In this document: piece after piece, positions 17,002-26,641 of the stretch
How positions within the stretch are numbered: the first letter of the stretch is position 1
Layout of the letters: each line of letters starts with the position of its first letter
Source of the DNA: CAWEHU01 sp963808965
GTDB lineage: Bacteria; Pseudomonadota; Alphaproteobacteria; Acetobacterales; Acetobacteraceae
Direction: 5' to 3'
DNA: 64,000 bases
Assembly (NCBI GenBank): GCA_963808965.1
Contig: CAWEHU010000017.1
Coordinates: 124,001-188,000, forward strand
The notes under the pieces: model-generated
What the model saw: the letters and a program-made list of their open reading frames with translations, nothing else
Databases searched by the model: none
What the model was told of the DNA's origin: nothing
Program-made: the position numbers and the translations under genes

Positions 17002-17108
17002 CGTTCATCCCCGCGAAAGCGGGGATCCAGGTTTTGCTACGCCAAGGCTGGCATTGCACGCGGCTCAGTATTTTGGGGACTGGGTCCCCGCTTTCGCGGG
17101 AACGAACG
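17002..17108. repeat. REP-like long inverted repeat between coxL and coxM
   Basis: Two 29-bp arms (17002-17030 and 17080-17108) are inverted copies with three mismatches, separated by 49 bp. Each arm contains its own palindrome, CCCCGCGAAAGCGGGG or its complement. This is the form of a REP doublet. It may also attenuate transcription or protect the upstream coxSL message. A related element lies at 26512-26590. Confidence 0.8.
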
Positions 17109-17160
17109 GATAATGTGCGCAACGAGCCTGGAATCAGCCTGAGCGAGGGAGCGGGACGCG

Positions 17161-17952
17161 ATGTACGAGTTTACCTACGAAAAGCCGGCCAGCGTCGAAC
17201 AAGCGGTGCAGCTCCTGAAGTCCGATCCGGAGGCGAAGGCGCTCGCCGGCGGACAGACCTTCATCCCGGTGCTGAAACAGCGCCTGAACCGGCCGTCGAA
17301 AGTGGTGGATCTCGGCAAGCTCGGACTCTCCGGGATCAGCAGTTCGGGCGACACGATCACCATCGGCGCGATGACCAATCACGGGACGATCGCTGCGCAT
17401 CCGGAGATCCGGCGGAGGATTCCGGGCCTCGCCGATATGGCGTCCTGGATCGGCGACATTCAGGTGCGTCATCGCGGGACGATGGGCGGCTCGCTCGCGA
17501 ACAATGACCCCTCGGCCTGCTATCCTGCGGCGGTGCTCGCGACGGGCGCGACGATCAAGACCGACCGGCGTAGCATCAAGGCGGACGACTACTTTCAGGG
17601 CATGTTCACGACGGCGTTGGAGCCCGATGAGCTGATTACCGCCATCGAGTTTCCGGTGCCGGAGAAATCGGCGTACGAGAAGTTTCGCAATCCGGCTTCC
17701 CGATACGCGATGGTCGGCGTGTTCGTGGCGAAAGGTCCCGCCGGTGTGCGCGTGGCCATCACCGGCGCGGGGCAGAACGGCGTGTTCCGCCACAAGGAGA
17801 TGGAAGCGGCGCTGTCGCAGAACTGGTCGCCCGACGCGATCGCCGGAATCCGAACGTCGCCCGATGAACTGAACAGCGACATCCATGCGAGCGCCGAATA
17901 TCGCGCGCACCTGATCGGTGTCATGGCAAAACGCGCGGTGGCGAAGGCCTGA
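17161..17952 (+). CDS. coxM: CO-dehydrogenase-type medium subunit, FAD-binding
   Basis: FAD subunit of the Mo hydroxylase, 263 residues. FAD-binding motifs AGGQTFIP near residues 29-36 and RHRGTMGGSLANNDPSACYPA near 104-124 are visible, followed by the CoxM C-terminal domain. The start MYEFTYEKPASVEQAV is typical. The gene follows coxL after an 187-bp gap holding an inverted repeat; the stop TGA (17950-17952) overlaps the likely start of the transporter gene. Confidence 0.95.
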   Translation: MYEFTYEKPASVEQAVQLLKSDPEAKALAGGQTFIPVLKQRLNRPSKVVDLGKLGLSGISSSGDTITIGAMTNHGTIAAHPEIRRRIPGLADMASWIGDIQVRHRGTMGGSLANNDPSACYPAAVLATGATIKTDRRSIKADDYFQGMFTTALEPDELITAIEFPVPEKSAYEKFRNPASRYAMVGVFVAKGPAGVRVAITGAGQNGVFRHKEMEAALSQNWSPDAIAGIRTSPDELNSDIHASAEYRAHLIGVMAKRAVAKA

Positions 17953-19127
17953 CACAGTCCGCTCCGATCCATACCGGTCGCCGCAGGGTAGGCGTTGTCG
18001 TTGCGGGCGCGATTACGTTCCTGAATCTGTATAACGTGCAAGCCGTGCTGCCGGTGCTGGCACGCGAGTTCGCGCAACCGTTGCCGCGAACCGGCCTCGC
18101 GGTCACAGCCCCGTTGCTGGCCGTTGCACTGGTGGCGCCGTTCGCCGGCTCGATCTCGGACATGTTCGGTCGCAGACGGCTGATCACCACGGCGATCTGG
18201 GCGCTGGTGCTCCCGACTGTGCTGTGCGCGACCGCGACAAGCCTCTCCGCGCTGGTGTTCTGGCGATTCATGCAAGGATTGCTGCTGCCGTTCATTTTCA
18301 CGGTCACGGTCGCCTATATCAGCGACGAGGCGGAGGGCGCGGCAGGCATCCGTTTGGTCGGCGACTACGCGCTCGGGACCATCTTCGGCGGTTTCGCGGG
18401 ACGATTCCTTACGGGGTATGCGGCGGCTTTCGCGGGCTGGCGGTTTTCCTTCCTGTTCCTCGCCGCACTGACTCTCGCCGCGGCCGTCGTGGTGCAATGG
18501 ATGTTGCCCGCGGAACGCAAGTTCCGCCCGGTTCGCGGCATGCGCCACACGCTTGCGAGTTTCGCCGATCATCTGACGAACACGCGGTTGCTCGCAACCT
18601 GCGCCGTCGGTTTCGGCGTACTGTTCTCGCTTGTCGCGGCCTTTACCTATGCGAACTTCCTGCTCGCCGCTCCGCCCTATGATCTCGGCCCGGCCGGGCT
18701 CGGGTCGATTTTCGTCGTCTATCTGTTCGGGCTCGTCTCAACTCCCTTGGCCACGCGCATCGCGGTGTGGATCGGTCGGCGACCGACGCTCGTGATCGCG
18801 GCGGCGGTCGGCGTGGGCGGTCTCGCGTTGACGCTGCTGCCGAGCCTGGCCGCGATCGTCCTCGGGCTGGGCGTGCTTGCGAGCGGCGTGTTCGTGGAGC
18901 AGGCGCTGGCGCTCGGGTTCATTGGGGCCGCGGCGCGGCACGCGAAATCCACCGCCGTCGGGCTCTATGTGAGCAGCTACTATGTTGGCGGCAGCCTGGG
19001 TGGCATTCTTCCGGCCGGCATCTGGAACCATGCCGGCTGGCCCGGCTGTGTGCTGCTCGCCGCTGCCGTGCAGGTCGCGATGGTCGGGATCGCGCTCGGC
19101 TTTTGGCGGGAGGCGCCGTCCCGGTGA
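17949..19127 (+). CDS. MFS transporter, probable CTG start
   Basis: Major facilitator, about 392 residues, 12 predicted membrane helices. The family motif A appears as GSISDMFGRRRLI. The first ATG/GTG in frame (GTG 18036) would cut through transmembrane helix 1 (VGVVVAGAITFLNLYN). Reading back, CTG 17949 gives an N-terminus TQSAPIHTGRRRVGVVV and forms a CTGA overlap with the coxM stop. In a usual ATGA junction the first base would be A, so this is either a rare CTG start or a single-base error. Position between coxM and the second large subunit suggests it moves the substrate or product of the hydroxylase. Specificity is unknown. Confidence 0.8.
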   Translation: MTQSAPIHTGRRRVGVVVAGAITFLNLYNVQAVLPVLAREFAQPLPRTGLAVTAPLLAVALVAPFAGSISDMFGRRRLITTAIWALVLPTVLCATATSLSALVFWRFMQGLLLPFIFTVTVAYISDEAEGAAGIRLVGDYALGTIFGGFAGRFLTGYAAAFAGWRFSFLFLAALTLAAAVVVQWMLPAERKFRPVRGMRHTLASFADHLTNTRLLATCAVGFGVLFSLVAAFTYANFLLAAPPYDLGPAGLGSIFVVYLFGLVSTPLATRIAVWIGRRPTLVIAAAVGVGGLALTLLPSLAAIVLGLGVLASGVFVEQALALGFIGAAARHAKSTAVGLYVSSYYVGGSLGGILPAGIWNHAGWPGCVLLAAAVQVAMVGIALGFWREAPSR

Positions 19128-19178
19128 AGTCGGTCTGCCGTGCATCGGCCGCCGGTTCGGCGCGTTGAACCGGGGGTG

Positions 19179-21572
19179 ATGGAAAACAGGATTGCACGAC
19201 GGATGAAGGCTCAACCCGGCAGCGAAATCGGACTTACGAAATTTGGCGTCGGTCAGCCGGTGCGGCGGAAGGAAGATCCGAAGCTGCTGCGCGGCGAGGG
19301 GCGTTACACGGATGACGTCAACCTGCCCGGCCAGCTTCACGCCGTAATCGTCCGCAGCCGCGTCGCGCATGGGCTGCTGCGTGGGATCGATGCCGAGGCG
19401 GCGAAGGCAATGCCGGGCGTGCATGGCATCTTCACGGGCGCGGATCTCAAGGCCGGCGGGTTCGGCAACATGCCCACCGGCATTCTGATCCGCAACCGCG
19501 ACGGCTCGCCCATGCAGCGGCCTCCGCAATCGCCGCTGACACTCGACAAGGTCCGCTATGTCGGAGACCCGGTCGCTTTCGTCGTCGCCGATTCGGTGGC
19601 CCAGGCGAAGGATGCAGCCGAGGCGGTTCTGCTGGATATCGAGCCTCTGCCGGCGGTGACGACGGCGCGGGAGGCTGCCGCACCGGGTGCGCCCTTGGTG
19701 CACGAATTGGTGCCGGGAAATCTCGTTGTCGACTTCCATCATGGTGACGCCGAGAAGGTCGCCTCCGCCTTCGCCCGTGCGGCGCACGTCACGAGAGTAG
19801 AAATTCGTAACAGCCGCGTGGTCGTAAGCCCGATGGAGCCGCGCTCCGCCATCGGTGAATACGATACAGAGACCGGCCGCTGGATTTTGCATGTCGGCTC
19901 GCAGGGCGTGTTTGGTCTGCGCGAATTGCTGAAGATCGTGCTCGGTGCGCCGGTCGACAAAATCCGCGTCCTGACCGGGAATGTCGGCGGTTCCTTCGGT
20001 ATGAAGGCCTCCGCGTATCCGGAGTATTTCTGTGTCCTGCATGCGGCCCGCGTGCTCGGCCGGCCGGTGAAGTGGACCGACGAGCGTTCCGAAAGTTTCC
20101 TTTCGGATTCGCACGGCCGCAACCACGACATGGTGGTCGAGGGCGCTTTCGACGCCGATGGTCATATCCTCGCGTTGCGCATAGAGGGTTTCGGCAATCT
20201 CGGCGCTTACCTCAGCAACGCTACCGCGCTGCCCCCGACCGGTAACACCGTCAAGAACAGCATCGGCGTCTATCGCACACCGGCCCAGGAAGTCATTTCC
20301 CGTTGCGTGTTCACGAATACGACGCCGGTCGGGCCGTACCGGGGAGCCGGACGCCCGGAGGGCAATTATTATATCGAGCGGCTGCTCGATGTCGCCGCGG
20401 CGGAGATGGGCATCGACCGGGTCGACATTCGCCGTCGCAACCACATCAGGCCAGAGGAGATGCCATTCGATACGCCGGCCGGCACGCAGTACGACAGCGG
20501 CGATTTCCCCGCGGTGCTCGAGAAGGCGCTCGCGCTCGCGGATTGGGACGGGTTCGCCGCGCGGAAGGCCGAAAGCGAGAGAAGCGGCAGGCTGCGCGGC
20601 CGTGGCATTGGGCAATATCTGGAAGTCACCGCCCCGCCTGCGAACGAGATGGGCGGCATTCGTTTCGAGCCGGACGGGACGGTGACGATCATCACCGGCA
20701 CCCTCGATTACGGGCAAGGCCACGCTTCGCCATTCGCGCAGGTGCTGACCGAGCGGCTCGGCATTCCATTCGAGAAGATCGCGCTGTTGCAGGGCGACAG
20801 CGACGAACTGATCGCGGGCGGCGGCACGGGCGGCTCGAAGTCGATCATGGCGAGCGGCGCCGCGATTATCGAGGCCAGCGAGAAAGTCATCGAGAAGGGG
20901 AAGGAGATCGCGGCCCATGCGCTGGAAGCCGCCGTCGCGGATATCGAGTTCGCTGCGGGGCGATTCACGATCGCCGGCACGGACCGCGGAATAGGCATCA
21001 TGGAGCTCGCGGAAAAGCTGCGCTCCGGCATGATGCTGCCGGCCGGCGTGCCAACCACCTTGGACGTGCAGCACGTCCATAAGAGCGCGCCTTCGGCTTT
21101 TCCGAATGGCTGCCATATTTGCGAAGTCGAGGTCGACCCCGAGACCGGGATGGTCGCGGTCGTACGATACGCGATGGTGAACGATTTCGGCGTGGTCGTG
21201 AATCCGTTGCTCGTGGAAGGCCAGGCGCATGGCGGAATCGTGCAGGGGATCGGCCAGGCGCTGAAAGAGGCGACCGTCTACGATTCGGAAGGGCAGTTCC
21301 TTACGGGTTCGTATATGGACTACGCGCTGCCCCGCGCGGTGGATGCGCCGGTTCCGGCGCACGCGAGTCATCCCGTGCCGGCAAAGACCAATCTGCTGGG
21401 TGCGAAAGGCTGCGGCGAGGCGGGGTGTGCGGGCGCGCTGCCAAGCGTGATGAACGCATTGGTCGATGCGCTCGCGGGCTACGGCATCCGCCATATCGAC
21501 ATGCCGGCGACGCCACTCAAAGTTTGGGAGGCGATCAGAAAGGCGGGACGGCGCAGCCACGAAGTTGCCTAG
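19179..21572 (+). CDS. Second molybdenum hydroxylase large subunit (CoxL-like)
   Basis: A paralogue of the upstream coxL, about 797 residues. The Mo-site loop GGSFGMK, the active-site loop PYRGAGR at residues 386-392 and the catalytic E747 in GAKGCGEAG are present. The proline in place of the usual alanine distinguishes it from the first copy. Starts at 19140 (GTG), 19179 (ATG) or 19203 (ATG) are possible; homology begins after 19203. It has no small or medium subunit of its own, so it probably shares CoxS and CoxM, giving an alternative enzyme with another substrate. That sharing is inference. Confidence 0.9.
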   Translation: MENRIARRMKAQPGSEIGLTKFGVGQPVRRKEDPKLLRGEGRYTDDVNLPGQLHAVIVRSRVAHGLLRGIDAEAAKAMPGVHGIFTGADLKAGGFGNMPTGILIRNRDGSPMQRPPQSPLTLDKVRYVGDPVAFVVADSVAQAKDAAEAVLLDIEPLPAVTTAREAAAPGAPLVHELVPGNLVVDFHHGDAEKVASAFARAAHVTRVEIRNSRVVVSPMEPRSAIGEYDTETGRWILHVGSQGVFGLRELLKIVLGAPVDKIRVLTGNVGGSFGMKASAYPEYFCVLHAARVLGRPVKWTDERSESFLSDSHGRNHDMVVEGAFDADGHILALRIEGFGNLGAYLSNATALPPTGNTVKNSIGVYRTPAQEVISRCVFTNTTPVGPYRGAGRPEGNYYIERLLDVAAAEMGIDRVDIRRRNHIRPEEMPFDTPAGTQYDSGDFPAVLEKALALADWDGFAARKAESERSGRLRGRGIGQYLEVTAPPANEMGGIRFEPDGTVTIITGTLDYGQGHASPFAQVLTERLGIPFEKIALLQGDSDELIAGGGTGGSKSIMASGAAIIEASEKVIEKGKEIAAHALEAAVADIEFAAGRFTIAGTDRGIGIMELAEKLRSGMMLPAGVPTTLDVQHVHKSAPSAFPNGCHICEVEVDPETGMVAVVRYAMVNDFGVVVNPLLVEGQAHGGIVQGIGQALKEATVYDSEGQFLTGSYMDYALPRAVDAPVPAHASHPVPAKTNLLGAKGCGEAGCAGALPSVMNALVDALAGYGIRHIDMPATPLKVWEAIRKAGRRSHEVA

Positions 21573-21578
21573 GCTTCT

Positions 21579-22702
21579 ATGTCCCCTCCGTTGAAGGTTG
21601 CGCATCTGACGCCCGCGTTCTTCGCCGCGGATTCGGTTGTCGGCGGAGGGGAACGATATGTGTACAATGTCGCCAAGGCCCTGGCGGCTGCCCAGGAGAC
21701 GCTCCAGACGGCGGTGAAGCAGTGCGTCTTTACCGTAGCGCCGCGGGAGCGGCTATTCGCCGAAGGGCGGATACCGGTCCGGGTTCTTCGCAACGAGTTG
21801 ATCTTCGACGGCCCGATGCAGCATTTTGCCTGGCCGCTCTGGCAGGAACTGGCCGGCTTCGACCTGATACACGTCCACCAGTCGCTGACGATCTTCGGCG
21901 CGTTCTGCACCGTTGTCGCGAAGTCGCTCGGCAAGACGCTGGTTCTTACCGATCTCGGTGGTGGGGAGAGCAAGCTGATGCTCGATGGCAAGGGTTTGGA
22001 ACTCGCCGACGGCGTCGTTTCGATCTCGCGCTACGCACACTCGCTCATCAGCGGGGCGTTTTCGGGACCGCATGAGATCCTTATCGGACCCGTGGACACC
22101 GACTTTTTTGTCCCGGCCGCGAAAGCCGGCAACCCGAGAACCGCGATTTGCGTGAGCAGGCTGTTGCCACACAAGGGGATAGATCAGGTCATCTCGACTT
22201 TACCGCCCGGAATGAGTTCAGGATCGTCGGGCAAGTCTATCACGAGCCGTATTACACGCTGCTGCGGGACCTCGCACGAGGGAAGAACGTCACATTTATT
22301 CACGATGCTGATGATACGAATCTGGTCGAACTCTATCAATCCTCCTCGTTATTCGTACAGGCCTCGACGGCCAAGGATTGTTACGGCAATACGTCCAGCA
22401 GGCCGGAACTCATGGGTTTGACGACACTCGAAGCGATGGCGTGCGGTCTGCCGGTCATCGTATCCGACGCAGGGTCGTTGCCTGAACTCGCGGCCGATCC
22501 CCGCTTCAGCCGGGTTTTTCATTCACGCGACGAGCTAGGCCGCATGCTGCGGGATTTCGCGGCCGGGCGCTGGCCTGATCCGGATGCCGGGAAGCTTGCC
22601 CGTTCCCACGCCCTGGTGAACCTCGGGTTCGAGGCGGTGGGTCATCATCTGGGCCGGTTCTATCAAAGCTTGATGCGATCTCGCGCAGATGGTGGCGTCT
22701 GA
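21579..22702 (+). CDS. Glycosyltransferase family 4 protein, one frameshift
   Basis: Retaining GT-B glycosyltransferase. The N-terminal domain begins KVAHLTPAFFAADSVVGGGERY, with the Gly-rich loop that binds the acceptor. The C-terminal donor domain starts at SRLLPHKGIDQVI and includes NEFRIVGQVYHEPYY and the E-x7-E region (SRPELMGLTTLEAMACGLPVI). The two parts are in different frames; at about 22211 one A seems missing from GGAATGAG. The rejoined protein is about 374 residues. It starts six bases after the second coxL stop and its stop overlaps the next glycosyltransferase (TGATG). Confidence 0.85.
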
Positions 22703-23967
22703 TGCGCGTTCTGGTGCTCACGAACCTCTATCCCCCCGTCGTTCTCGGCGGCTACGAGCGGGCGTGCGCGAACGTCGTCCAGGGACTCGTCGAGCGAGGC
22801 CACGAGGTGAGCGTGCTAACCACATGGTCGCATCTCCCGTGCGAAGGCGATCCGTCCTATGTCCATCGCCGCCTCGACTTGCGTTGGCTCGTCTCGCCCA
22901 GCATACCGGATGTCCGAATCACCGATCATATCCACCATGAATCCAACTGTTCGCTGTACGCCAACACGCAGCATTTGATCGAAGCGTTGCGAAGCGAGCG
23001 GCCCGACATCGTCTACGTTTGGAACTTGTTGGGCATCGGTGCAGCCGCTCTGCTGGACATTCTGAACATAGCGAATGTCCCCTGGGTTCTGCACCTTATG
23101 GATGCTGTCCCCTACTATATAACCGCCAACGTGCCGCCCTACATCCAGAGCGTATTCAATGCGCGAGGCGGCTCGCTCTACGCCAGCGCCCGGGTCATCT
23201 CCATGAGCCAGCATTTGCTGGACGAAATCTTCGAGAAGACCAACATAAGATTCGCACCCCCGCCTGCGATTATCCCCGGTTGGGTCGATCTCACTTACGC
23301 CCGGCCGCACGGGCCGTATCTGCAAGGGAACGTCGCCCGGTTCGTGACGGCGGGCAGGGTGGCGGAAGAGAAAGGCATCGGCTTGATCGTGGAGGCCAGC
23401 AGCATCCTCAGGCAAGAAGGAATCACGAACTTCTCCATCGACGTGTATGGAGAAGGCAATGTCGCTTTCTACGTCGCGATGGCGAACAATCTCGGGGTCG
23501 GTGACATGATCCGGTTTGCCGGTCCCCGGAGCCAGCGCGAGCTGATGGACTCCTATGCCGCGTACGATGCTTTCCTTTTCCCCACGTGGGAAAGAGAGCC
23601 GTTTGGACTGGCGCCGGTGGAGGCCGCGGGTTGCGGCGCGCCGCCCATATTGACGCGGAATTGCGGGGTTTCCGAGCGATTCGTCGATCGGGTTCATTGC
23701 TTGAAGGTCGAGCGGTCCTCGGCGGATCTCGCCCGCGCGATGGGGGCCGTCGCGAGCAATGAGGTCGATTTGCCGAGATTGGCATCGCGCGCCGAGCGAA
23801 TGATCCGCAAGGACTTGTCTTTTGCGAACTGCCTGGATCGCATCGAAGCGGTGTTGGACAGCGCCCGAGCCGGCTGGGACCACTCTCGCCTCGATGAAGC
23901 AAAGCTGCCACTGCTCGCCTTCCTCAAGCACAACCTGTCTATAGCAATGCGTTACGGCTGGAGTTGA
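22702..23967 (+). CDS. Glycosyltransferase family 4 protein
   Basis: GT-B fold, 421 residues. The N-terminus MRVLVLTNLYPPVVLGGYER holds the acceptor loop; the donor domain has TAGRVAEEKGIGLIVEA near residues 218-234 and PTWEREPFGLAPVEAAGCG near 295-313, containing the E-x7-E nucleotide-sugar motif. It overlaps the preceding transferase and is followed at once by the FkbM gene, so the three are likely co-transcribed. The sugar and acceptor cannot be told from sequence. Confidence 0.9.
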   Translation: MRVLVLTNLYPPVVLGGYERACANVVQGLVERGHEVSVLTTWSHLPCEGDPSYVHRRLDLRWLVSPSIPDVRITDHIHHESNCSLYANTQHLIEALRSERPDIVYVWNLLGIGAAALLDILNIANVPWVLHLMDAVPYYITANVPPYIQSVFNARGGSLYASARVISMSQHLLDEIFEKTNIRFAPPPAIIPGWVDLTYARPHGPYLQGNVARFVTAGRVAEEKGIGLIVEASSILRQEGITNFSIDVYGEGNVAFYVAMANNLGVGDMIRFAGPRSQRELMDSYAAYDAFLFPTWEREPFGLAPVEAAGCGAPPILTRNCGVSERFVDRVHCLKVERSSADLARAMGAVASNEVDLPRLASRAERMIRKDLSFANCLDRIEAVLDSARAGWDHSRLDEAKLPLLAFLKHNLSIAMRYGWS

Positions 23968-23972
23968 ACGCG

Positions 23973-25245
23973 GTGACCAAGCCCGATGCCTCCCCGCGAT
24001 CACAACCGGAGCTGGAACCACTAAGGCTGTCGGGGATTTCGCATAGGCGGCTCGGTTCGCTGACCAACCCGATCCGATCTATCTTGTGGCGACTGAATGT
24101 CCCCTACTACGAGCAACTGATCCGAGAGACCGAACGCCGTCACGAGGAGCAACTACGCGGCCTTTGGGCTACTCAGAATGAACATTTGCGCCAGGTCGAA
24201 ACCCGGTTGGAGCCGCTTGTAACGCGCATGGCCTCACAGTTGGTCGGCGTACAAAAGGATCTTCTGGCGACGTCGCACAGACTCGCCTCGATTGAAGACA
24301 CGCTGCCAGAGAATCGATACCCAAGCCCCAGTCGCCGATCGCCTCGAAACCGCGGTTCAAGAACTCGGGGTAAGGCTCGATGGCGTCGTCGCGACCACCC
24401 AGACTCTGTCGGATTGGGCGGCCGGCCTCACCGCCCAGTTGCGGGCGCTGAATGCGAGAATCGCTCGGCCGGATCTCGGGGGCGGACAACAAGTCGAAAT
24501 CAGCAGCACGGACCTGGGTGCGAGGGGCCTCACGCTTGTCAGCGGACCGTCCGGACGATTTATCATCAGAAGCCAGGACCTCATTGGCCAGACAGTCTTG
24601 CAGCACGGGGTCTGGGAGCAGCACGTTCGCGAGGCGATTGAGCGGTATTCCCAGCCAGATAAATTAGCGATCGATGCCGGCGCCTATATCGGCCTGCACA
24701 CCGTGCATCTGTCCCGATTCTTTCGGGAGGTGCTCGCCTTCGAGCCGCAGCAACCGATATTCCGCATGCTTTGCGCCAATCTTCTTCTCAATGACTGCGA
24801 GAATGTGCGCGAACTCTCCCTTGCTTTGTATGATCGCGATTGCGCGATGACTTTGGGGTCGGCGGACCAGCAGAACGTTCCGGTCATCATGGCCAGCGGA
24901 AAGATCGACTACTCCGCCATTCCGAACGCGGCCGGCTTGGCTCTCCACCCAAGCACAGACGGGGAAATACCGGCACGGACGGTTGACGCCTTGAACCTAG
25001 ACGATGTCGGTTTCATCAAGGTCGACACGCAGGGCTCTGATCTTCGTGTCCTGCGGGGAGCCGAACGCACGATCCGGCGCTGCCGGCCAGTGATCGTTTT
25101 CGAATACGAGCGGGATCTCGCCCGTGCGCATGGCTGCGAATGGGAAGAGTTTCAGGCGTTTCTTGGCGGCATCGGCTACGATGTAGAGGTTCTGCACGTT
25201 CTCGTGCCTGATCGGCAGATCGACTACCTAGCGGTGCCGTCCTAA
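23973..25245 (+). CDS. FkbM family methyltransferase with coiled-coil N-terminus, one frameshift
   Basis: SAM-dependent O-methyltransferase of the FkbM type, often methylating sugars of surface glycans. GTG 23973 has GGAG eight bases upstream. The first 180 residues are rich in Glu, Arg and Leu heptads (from LIRETERRHEEQL to LTAQLRALNARI) and probably form a coiled coil. The catalytic domain has motif I LAIDAGAYIGLH, then VLAFEPQ, and the FkbM signature FIKVDTQGSDLRVLRGAE. The coiled-coil part and the rest are in different frames with a break near 24310. Base composition here is visibly less GC-rich than in the flanking genes. Confidence 0.82.
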
Positions 25246-25264
25246 ACTCGTTGAGGCATTCTCT

Positions 25265-26455
25265 GTGCGCGTCTTGATTCTCGCACCCTACACGATCGCG
25301 CAGCCTCTGCATGGTGGGCAGTTGCGCGCCTCCGCGATCGTTCGCGAGTTCCGGGCCAACGGCCATGAGGTGCTGTTTTCAGGTCTTTACGATCCGCTGA
25401 AAGCGAAACCGGCCGAAATAGGGAAGCACGATTTCCCTATCGTACAGGCGATCCACGAATACGTAGCCGACGCGAACAGCGCGTCTGAACTGGTGTTTTG
25501 GCACGCCTTTGCCGAAGTGCCGGAGGCCTTTGCGTGGTTCGTCGATTTGGTCGTGAGATTCAAGCCGGATATTCTCGAGTTCGAGGAGCCCTACCTTTGG
25601 CCAATCGTGCGCGAGCTGCGTCGCCGAGGATTCTTGCGGGGAGTAAAAGTCATCCACTCCTCATACAATTTCGAGACTCAAGCCAAGCGGGATCTGAAAG
25701 TATCGGGTCTAGCGATTACCGATCGGACGCTAGACGATATCGCCGAGCTCGAAAAGGAAATTGCGTTATCCGTCGACGCCATTGTCGTTGTGTCGGAGTT
25801 GGACGCCGCGGCATTCCGAAATATCGGCGCAGCGAATGTGTGGATCGCGCATAACGGCAGCGTCGTCCCGCCATATGATGCGGCAACCGCCGACGCGCTC
25901 GACCAATATCTGCTGGGCGAGCCCTTCGCATTGTTCGTCAGCAGCGCCCATCCGCCGAATGCCTTCGGTCTGATTGAAACGGCGGAGGCGACGGATTTGT
26001 GCCTGGAAGGGGGTTCTCTGCTGGTTGCCGGAGAGGTTTCCAATCTCCTGTTCGAAACACCAGCATTCTGGAGAAATCAGCACATTTTCGCCCGCACACG
26101 CTTTCTCGGGCACGTATCACAGCCAATGCTCGGCGCGTTGTACGCGGCGGCGAATGTCGTGATTCTGCCGAAGACACGCGGTGGCGGATCCAACCTCAAG
26201 ACCGCCGAGGCGCTGCTCTCCGGCCGTCCCATCGTCGCCACTCCCAAAGCATTCCAGGGGTTCGAGAGCTTCCTCGCGCTCCCAGGCATCTTCGTCGAAG
26301 AATTGCCGGAGGTGTTCTGGTCGCGCGTGGATCAGATGTTGCGCGATGCGCCCCAACCATGCGGGCACGGGAGGGAACGTGCGATCGAGGACCTGTCCTG
26401 GTCGGCCTGCCTTCGTCGCCTTATCCGCGGGGCCGAGGCACTCGTGCGTGGGTGA
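25265..26455 (+). CDS. Glycosyltransferase, GT-B type
   Basis: A 396-residue protein starting at GTG 25265. It begins MRVLILAPYTIAQPLHGGQLRASA, with a Gly-Gly acceptor loop, and has the C-terminal features FLGHVSQPMLGALYAAANVVILPKT and GGGSNLKTAEALLSGRPIVAT typical of donor-binding domains of GT4-like enzymes. It ends the four-gene glycan cluster; a long inverted repeat lies immediately downstream. Specificity unknown. Confidence 0.87.
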   Translation: MRVLILAPYTIAQPLHGGQLRASAIVREFRANGHEVLFSGLYDPLKAKPAEIGKHDFPIVQAIHEYVADANSASELVFWHAFAEVPEAFAWFVDLVVRFKPDILEFEEPYLWPIVRELRRRGFLRGVKVIHSSYNFETQAKRDLKVSGLAITDRTLDDIAELEKEIALSVDAIVVVSELDAAAFRNIGAANVWIAHNGSVVPPYDAATADALDQYLLGEPFALFVSSAHPPNAFGLIETAEATDLCLEGGSLLVAGEVSNLLFETPAFWRNQHIFARTRFLGHVSQPMLGALYAAANVVILPKTRGGGSNLKTAEALLSGRPIVATPKAFQGFESFLALPGIFVEELPEVFWSRVDQMLRDAPQPCGHGRERAIEDLSWSACLRRLIRGAEALVRG

Positions 26456-26511
26456 CGGGTGGGTTTGGCAGAACTCATTACTGTTTTCGCCGACCGTATT
26501 CAGCGAGCGAT

Positions 26512-26590
26512 TCTCTCCTCCCCGCTCATCCCCGCGATGGCGGGGACTCAGTACGATACAGGCCACGGGGATGAGCGGAAAGGGGAGAGA
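26512..26590. repeat. long inverted repeat between convergent genes
   Basis: Arms 26512-26534 (with CCCCGCTCATCCCCG) and 26566-26590 (with CGGGGATGAGCGG) are inverted copies with a few mismatches. A smaller palindrome CCCCGCGATGGCGGGG lies inside. It shares the TCATCCCCGC core with the repeat at 17002-17108. Its place between convergent genes (stops at 26455 and 26642) fits a bidirectional terminator. Confidence 0.7.
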
Positions 26591-26641
26591 TGACCAAAAC
26601 GGCGAGATAATGGTCACAGTCAGCCTGGATGCGCCCTGAGG

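Noticed and set aside
18738..21605. A 955-codon minus-strand frame opposite the second coxL
   Set aside because: Same effect; composition is Arg/His/Asp-rich and no domain is visible.
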